Positions 57,466-64,000 of a stretch of DNA of 64,000 bases are shown here, piece by piece (the stretch's first letter is position 1; the number at the start of each line of letters is the position of its first letter). The position numbers and the translations under genes are program-made. The notes beneath the pieces are model-generated. The model saw only the letters and a list, made by a program, of their open reading frames with translations, was not told the DNA's origin and did not search any database. This stretch comes from Panopea generosa (Eukaryota > Mollusca > Bivalvia > Adapedonta > Hiatellidae): NCBI GenBank assembly GCA_029582155.1, contig CM055907.1:34870492-34934491 (forward strand), written 5' to 3'.

Positions 57466-59476
57466 TTAAAAATTAGTCTCATTTTTTACATCCGCCAAAC
57501 AGCACATATTTGTTGTCAATAAAATGTGAAAAGCAGACGAATTTATTAACGGAAATGTAACCAGATCAGTCGATTCTATCTGTCAGAGAGAAAAAAAGAT
57601 GGATTCGTTTATGGACGAGTGATCTTTGTTGTTGTCGACGATGATTTATTAAGGTTTTGAGTTCAAGCCCAGTCCGTTCAAACAATTTAATAATAACTTA
57701 AATCAAAGTATTTGAAGTACTGAAGGCTTGGCACACAACGTTAAAGTAGAAATCAAATGATAAAGTTAATAACATAATAAACATGCAAGCATATTGATGA
57801 AAAGTGATCAACAACAATTAACTATTAACAAACCGCTATTTTTTGTATGGGTACAAAATACAAACAAAAACGTGATAATATGTTATTGTTACTGTCTTTT
57901 ATTTAAACTGTTTAACCGTAAAATAATATTTCACTTCCGACTCTAAGATAATAAATATATGTATATATTTCAAAAGAAGTTTAATTTCAAAGTTAAATGT
58001 TATATTTAAGACAATGAAAGCAACTTATACCACCAGGCGGCGGAAATCCTCTTTAAAGAAATAAATCTAATTCGTAAAATGGAAAATGTCAAGAGTTTAA
58101 TCAACTTATTTTAGACCATATAAACATAGGATAACGGTTTGTGTCAAATCAGGTATAGAAAGAAAAGGACTTTTAGATCAAGTCCCGTACAACAATTATG
58201 CATGCAGATGACATTTCCATTCCCATTGAAATATTTGAAATTCAAATGGTTTTAATTATGTAAAGGCAAAGGACCGGTTTGAATAAATATTTCAAACTGA
58301 GATTTTCCTTTACTAAAAATGTAAATTTCTCTAAATATTACTTGAACTCTTTGTACTAAATGACCACATAACGTTGAAGTTGGATCAACCATTTATTCAT
58401 TGGTAAAGAAACCATGCAAACTAATCAATGTAAATGAAGTTATAGAATTTGAAATACTTGAGTTGATGGAGATTTTTGGTGAAATTGGGACAAAATTCTC
58501 TATATTCAATACAAAAAAAACAACAACAATTTACATACCGTCCAGTTTACATGCAGTCAAGATACTTATAACAAACACATGTATTATACTAACGATGTCA
58601 CGGACATTTATAATAAAAGGACTAACACGGAAAGAATGGTCAAAGGCAGAGCTACCTTGGATACATCTGAGGTGATATTGTATCTGAGTTATATGTAACG
58701 TGAACTATTGGTAAACATATGAGTAAAACAGTAATATAGCGTCTTTCCATCCATAATTTAAATTGCTATGTGAAATAATTTAAAAGATATTTGACATTAC
58801 TGCTTTAAATTGGAGATACCACATTATGCTGTTGCAGTTCGAATAGTCAAATAAAGCATTAGGATTTATATTCAATTTGTAGTGTAAATGTCTGTATCGT
58901 GTGATTGAACAGTTTCTCATTAAAGTAATCGTATTGTTTCTGGAAATAGCATTCACAACGCCATTTGTTGATTAAAATTGTAATTACAACGGAATTGATA
59001 TCCCCAGAATTGCAACAAAATATATCTCTTAATACAATCATATGTAACACGCAGTATTCAAATTTTCTGTTAAAAAAACTGTTTGAGAGTTTCTCTAATA
59101 GAACCTGATTGTTAGTATAATTCTTGCCGTAGATTGCATCCTAGTGGAGTATTGCAAGAATCTTATAAAATAACAAAACAACCTCCAAATAGGAGATTCC
59201 AAGAAATATTAATTACACCATCGAGTTACTCATTGATTCAATGTTCATGATTAAGCTTATATCAATGTTATGTCACATTGCATTTCTCTAATTACATGGT
59301 TATCTTTCAGAGTCTCTTTAAACAACTTCATTACTATCGCAACACGGTGTCTATGAGAGAGATATATGAGCGTCAGGTTGTTGGTGAAATTACTTAATGA
59401 GTTGGCAAGGAGTTGCCAAACGATGAATTAATTATATAATAAATAAACACGAATGTAAGAATTCTTCTCATCACAT

Positions 59477-61015
59477 ACCTAAAAAACAAGAGCTGTCGGA
59501 GGGACAGCATGCTCGACCATTTCAATAATGTTCTGAAACAACAGCTTTTAAGGAAATAAGTACCAAATGGAAAACAATTGAAATATAACGCATGGGTGGT
59601 AAAATTAAGCTTTACTTATTATATAATGTTTTTCTGTTTCTAAATTAGCAAAATAATTCAACAACAATATTTATTATCAAATGTTTTGTATTTTTGAAAA
59701 CAACAAAGTTAATGGATGGCTCATATTGCCTAAATATTATTTAAACAATTTAGTTACAATTGTCATTTAAAAATTGCTTTATATATTCATTAACCATTGC
59801 TAAAAAAATAGGTGTGTCACATAACTAAAGGCACAACATGTACGTATAACTTCGCTAAATACTACAATTGTAATTAGAATAATATAAGTTGATCAAGCAT
59901 ATTAAGAAATACTAATTAAACATTACCTGAAATAATACCAACAATAATTTAAAATATAGTGTAAACTATAGTTGAGATAATCTTCCGTTTCAAGAGTAGT
60001 TTGTCAATGTTTTCCATATGCGATATATGCACTACATTCAAGTATATGATAATATAACATTTTCCTATACAATATATGCACTAACTTCACATCAACGGGC
60101 AATATATCGGTACCAATTCGTAAAATGTATATATAATCGAAATAATATTGTACAAATATGCACAGTTTATCACAACTGGATACCCTTTTATGAAAATGAT
60201 TTTTTGTTTTTTAAAATAGTCAATAATTATAATTGGGTGGACCAATTTTGCTCTCAGGGTCATGGTTCTGAATTAATTTGAGGGAGGACCACAACACTAT
60301 TTTTTAAAACAACTAAGTTCAAAGTCTTGTACCTGTACTACAAACTTTAACCTGCTAAAAAGCTCTAGCAAGATGTCTAAGTCTAAAAGTTCAATAATTC
60401 TGCCAAAATGCAATAAAGAGATATGTTTTTTGTCTGTGTGGTTCTTGTATTTTTGCATTCCGGTGATGATGCTGAACACATATGTGAAATTTCATTCATA
60501 TCCAATGAATGGTTAGTACATAGATATTTTACCTGATAAAAAACTTTTAACTGAAAAATAAAGTTCAAAATGGCAATAACTCTGCCAAAATTCAACCAAG
60601 AGTTATGGTTCCTGACTATGTGTTCCATTGATGATGTTGAACACACATATGCAGTTTCGTTCATATTAAATGAGTGGTTGCATAGATATCGTACCTGATA
60701 ATTAACTTTAACCTAAAAATTAAGTCTAAAAGGTCCGTATCTTTGCCAAAATGCAACCAGGATATATGATTCTTGTTTTGTTGATGCTGAGCACACAATG
60801 TCATATGAAGTTCCTTTCATATCCAAGGGGTGGTTGCAAAGATATTTTACCTGATAACAAACTTTAACCTGAAACATTGAGTAAAAAAGGGCCATAACTG
60901 TGCTAAAATGCAACCAAGAGTTATGGTTCTTGTCTTTGTGTATATCATTGATGATGCTAAACACACATGTGAAGTTTTATTCTTAACCAATGAATGGTTG
61001 CATAGGTATTTTAGA
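59477..61015. mobile_element. Copy-B-specific dispersed element ending in ~170-bp tandem repeats
   Basis: It begins 'acaagagctgtcggagggac' followed by 'agcatgctcgaccatttc', a phrase I associate with common bivalve repeats. The middle is AT-rich and non-coding. The last 0.7 kb is a four-unit array (separate entry). Copy A has about 120 bp of unrelated sequence at the matching place (21,385-21,505). Confidence 0.6.
60340..61010. repeat. ~170-bp tandem repeat, four degenerate units
   Basis: Each unit contains 'tttgccaaaatgcaaccaag', 'agttatggttcttg', 'ttgatgatgctgaacacaca', 'atatccaatgaatggttgca' and 'gatattttacctgataa'. Units start near 60,395, 60,575, 60,735 and 60,890. Unit length and wording resemble 160-170-bp repeats known to be widespread in bivalves, but I cannot confirm identity without a search. 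Minus-strand frames over it are repeat artefacts. Confidence 0.88.
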
Positions 61016-61030
61016 GGTCGGAAAGTAGCT

Positions 61031-62265
61031 CGACACCTTACCTAAGATGCTGAGAGGTAAAGACACCACCATGCGAATAATCGAATATTTTTTGTACACC
61101 AGGCTAATAGAAATTGGCATTGGCGTAAATACACTAATGCGCCGTAAATTGTGATAAGTTCCGTTTATAAAAGTTTTACAAGTGTCATCACGCCTCAGAT
61201 ACGACTCTCATCACGCCTCATATACTACTCTCATCACGCTTCAGATACGACACTCATCACGCCTCATATACGACTCTCATCACGCTTCAGATACGACACT
61301 CATCACGCCTCATATACTACTCTCATCACGCTTCAGATACGACTCTCATCACGCTTCATATACTACTCTCATCACGCTTCAGATACGACTCTCATCACGC
61401 CTCATATACTACTCTCATCACGCTTCAGATACGACTCTCTTTCTGTAATAAAAGAAAACTGTAGAATACAGTATGCTGTAGTTTTTTCCAGAAGCAATAC
61501 AAAATGAATATCACCGGTTATTGAAACAAACATTTTATAGCGAAATATTATTATAATCATTTGTCAGACCGTATTTGGTTTTGTTACTATAGCTTTAGAT
61601 GTAGAATAATTGCACCTATTCTCATAGGTCTAGAATAAAAAGTACATATAATTAATTTGATAACTAAAAAAAATGTTAAAAGAGATTTCCCTTTTGTAAA
61701 TTAAGTTTAAACGACTGACAATAAACAACTATACAACAGTCTACTTTTCAAGACCCAATTGCCATTTTCCGAGGATGAATAATCCAAAGTCTGTATCTCT
61801 GTTCTCCTAGCAATAAATTGCCTTCATACATTAAATAAAGAATTCCCTGACATAAGTTATTCAGAGTTTAATGACACCGACTCCGGTATTAATAAAAATT
61901 ATCGCTTTTGAACCAAACGTCATCAACGTCAATACGTGTATAGTTTGATGTTTATCAATTGTTGAGAATGGTTAAAAAGTGGATTTGGTGCATCAGTTTT
62001 AATTTACGAAATGGAACACATTATTTGACTGGTTTTTTTTCAGGTAACGGATAGACTATTTGCATGAGAGCGGTAAAGACCTTTTGTTTAAACTATTGAC
62101 TTAAGATAAAACTGGTTTTGGCCAGGAAAAAAGGTCCAATAGTTTATTTTACTTGATTGGTTTTGATCAGTTTTCAACTAATCAGATTGAAGAATTCATG
62201 ATATAGACATGTAATAACAGCAAATGATCTCCAACAAAGAAACTAATTGGACGTCTTCAGGTGAA
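61031..62265. repeat. Segmental duplication, copy B (right part), containing the uninterrupted TA site
   Basis: The TA site at about 61,050 is followed by sequence matching 47,774-49,030. It gives the pre-insertion state for the 26-kb element: 'gctgagaggTAaagacacca'. Confidence 0.85.
61185..61440. repeat. 23-bp array with alternating variants (46-bp higher-order unit)
   Basis: 'tcatcacgcctcagatacga' plus 'ctc' repeats every 23 bp, eleven times. Most units alternate between a 'cagatacgac' form and a 'catatactac' form, giving a 46-bp higher-order period. It is absent from the matching place in copy A (about 47,890-47,910 has a single 'catcacttcccaaatacgac'), so it expanded after the duplication. 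Confidence 0.93.
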
Positions 62266-62299
62266 TATCCAAAACCTTCGATATAAAAACTATTCACTG

Positions 62300-62480
62300 T
62301 TATTCATCTGTTAAATTCCTATAAAAGGCACGTTTTTAATACCAGTAATATATCTTATTGCAGTATATGCTTTGCCAGATTTTGCTTTACTTATCTGCAG
62401 CAAGAAATTACAATCACTGTGAACCACGTAGGACTTTTTTAAGCGCAAGAATTATGTTACCGTGGACAATTGGGGTGCAG
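62300..62480. repeat. Diverged repeat paralogous to 1.50-1.69 kb
   Basis: Shared phrases are 'taccagtaatatatcttatt', 'gcagtatatgctttgccag', 'tttgcttta', 'atctgcagca' and 'ggactttttt'. It directly follows duplication copy B, while its partner lies 10 kb before copy A. It could be a third duplication edge or an independent dispersed repeat. Confidence 0.65.
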
Positions 62481-62669
62481 CTGTGTGGTGAGATATATTA
62501 ACAGCATTGCTAATTGTGATGTTCACATGTTATGCCGTCGGGCTTTATGGTGGTATCCATGCAAAGCAAAAACAAACGTTTAAAACATTGTCACAGTGCA
62601 ACACATGTCGTAGATACCTGCTCTGATAACATAGCCTGAACTGGCAAATCATATGATATGCATGTATTG

Positions 62670-62830
62670 TAGGCGGCTAAAGCTAGAGGTTGCCGGTTCA
62701 ATCACCAGCTAGACCCATTGGCCTCTCAAAAATCAACTCTCAATTCTCTCTACCTGAAAAGCGGACTTCATATTGGCTCTGAGTTTAATTCGAAATAGGG
62801 CTAAGATAAATAAGTGTAACATAAATCATA
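62670..62830 (+). mobile_element. SINE-like fragment with B box
   Basis: A B-box-like GCCGGTTCAATCACC (about 62,689) is followed by 'tgaaaagcggacttcatatt' and 'ggctctgagtttaattcga'. No A box is clear at the expected spacing, so this is at most a degenerate tRNA-derived SINE. Confidence 0.4.
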
Positions 62831-62839
62831 CTACTTCAT

Positions 62840-64000
62840 CTTATTTAAATACTGGTCGGTACAATTAGTCTTAAAATTTGCCATCATCCTGGCCATCACG
62901 GTGTCTACATACACCATGTGTTGCTTGTCAGTTTTACGCGATCCAACATAACAAATCAACAGTTTGCATTTCAAGCTATCCAGAAAAGTGTTCTTTTTAT
63001 TTACGCTACGTTTGCGAAGAGGTCGAACCTGCTTACGACTACGTCTGACCCAAGCAGTACGACGTGACTTAAGTATCCAAAGAAATCTATGAAATGTTGT
63101 ATTGTATCTCCAGATTCAAATTAGTCACCAAAAATGGAAAAGTCCGCTAACTACCTGTAGTCATATGTGTTCTATACTACGTCAGGCTTTTTGGATGTTA
63201 ATATATTGTGTGTTTTTTTCTTATAAAAACTGTACTTTGACACACGATTGTCGTTCGAAGATGTAGTCTATTTTTACATATTATTTAGACTGTTTTCTCA
63301 ATTATATCTAAGTAAAACAGCTTTCCCTAACCAACTACGAGGAACTGGAGAAATGATATCTGTAAGTTATATAGTTGACCTGAAAAAGCAGGCGCACAAT
63401 TTTTGTAGACAAAATTTAGTACATTGTAAACTACTTAGAAAAAAAGCTTGTTCAAGCTCTGATATGATTAACTGTTCACAATTCAATTATCAATCTTTTG
63501 GGTACCGTTACTCGTGACATTACTGTGCAAGTCGTTGTTCCTTCTCTATTTACTTAGCTGAAACGTCTAGACATGTTCTTCAATCATATAAACCTCACAT
63601 CAAATGGTAAGCATTACTAAAGCGGTTATACTATCAGCTTGAAAATGGAGTCAAGTGAGTGTGCAAAAATGAATAAATGAGATAATTAAACTATCACCTA
63701 CAACCAAACAAGCATTGAACAATTTATGAGAACTAAACATTCAACAGTTCAAGAACAAATGTGCCAGATCATTACCCTAGTTTAGCTTATTGTTAAAGGC
63801 GAAAACATTTATTGTTACAGAAATCAAGATATCCACATTTGGAGAAGTCAATGCCATAACCATATTCTGTATAAAGAAATAATATTCAATTCTATTTTAT
63901 AGGTTAATTTATTTTGAATATGCTATATTCATACTATAACATAAACAATAAAACTCATCCACAGTTCAATTTAAACAAAACAGCATGTAATACGGTACTT
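62840..64000. other. Stretch with no recognised feature
   Basis: The 89-codon frame at 63,248-63,517 has no recognisable motif, no strong start context and an upstream stop. No repeat or RNA was supported. Confidence 0.4.

Larger units (their letters stand above)
49690..61030. repeat. Segmental duplication, copy B (left part)
   Basis: This is the counterpart of 11,300-21,556 in the same orientation, about 38.4 kb downstream. It lacks copy A's extra ~1.07 kb at 12.0-13.1 kb, the LINE in the SINE, the 17.6-19.9-kb stretch and the 26-kb insertion. It has its own extra sequence at about 50,075-54,420 and 59,477-61,015. Confidence 0.88.

Noticed and set aside
61151-61507. 118-codon and 88-codon frames with SSRFRYDSHH-type repeats
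   Set aside because: Translations of the 23-bp array. Two frames are open at once, as expected of a repeat.
63248-63517. 89-codon frame near the right edge
   Set aside because: It has no motif, no conserved copy and AT-rich background codon use, so it is not called as a gene.
1-64000. CRISPR array, phage or bacterial operon
   Set aside because: Tandem arrays here have no unique spacers between identical repeats, and the composition, SINEs and LINEs are animal.

Overview
The window is AT-rich animal DNA with no convincing complete host gene. It looks like mollusc, most likely bivalve, intergenic sequence. The pointers are tRNA- and 5S-derived SINEs, several kinds of non-LTR retrotransposon, AT-rich minisatellites, an insert that opens with a bivalve-style repeat phrase (about 59.48 kb), and repeats that end in a hairpin of the AGCTCA...TGAGCT type. 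The species cannot be fixed from the sequence. The only long clean reading frame is a LINE endonuclease/reverse transcriptase at 39,285-42,482. The other long frames, at 27.6-30.9 kb, are by-products of a 39-bp minisatellite whose unit is a multiple of three.

The backbone is an old, diverged duplication. 11.3-21.55 kb plus 47.77-49.03 kb (copy A) matches 49.69-61.02 kb plus 61.02-62.27 kb (copy B), in the same order and orientation. Smaller paralogous pieces pair 1.50-1.69 kb with 62.30-62.48 kb and 3.18-3.33 kb with 51.11-51.26 kb. Because the copies align, each serves as an empty site for insertions in the other. Copy A carries SINEs at 12.3 and 19.7 kb, a LINE tail that splits a SINE at 15.4-16.1 kb, a LINE fragment at 17.8-18.2 kb and one very large insertion. 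Copy B carries a ~4.3-kb insertion (50.08-54.42 kb) and a ~1.5-kb insertion with ~170-bp tandem repeats (59.48-61.01 kb).

The large insertion is 21,559-47,771 (26.2 kb). It has inverted ends AGGTAAAAATGCCA, a TA on each side, and subterminal arrays built on the palindrome GTTAAACATATGTTTAAC. Nested in it, left to right, are: bivalve-type non-autonomous repeats (22.2-24.8 kb); a 5.5-kb foldback element (26,646-32,119) whose arms consist of a long inverted repeat plus inverted 39-bp minisatellite arrays; two head-to-tail copies of a ~3-kb element with GGGGATTTATCA inverted ends and a strong terminal hairpin (32.3-38.6 kb), each carrying a 5S-derived SINE, a tRNA-like fold and a tRNA-derived SINE; a young 5'-truncated LINE flanked by 244-bp direct repeats with one mismatch (39.04-43.09 kb); and an old decayed LINE on the minus strand (44.1-47.6 kb) that split the right-hand array.

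The window therefore reads as a layered transposon nest with an order of events that can be reconstructed, rather than as a gene region.
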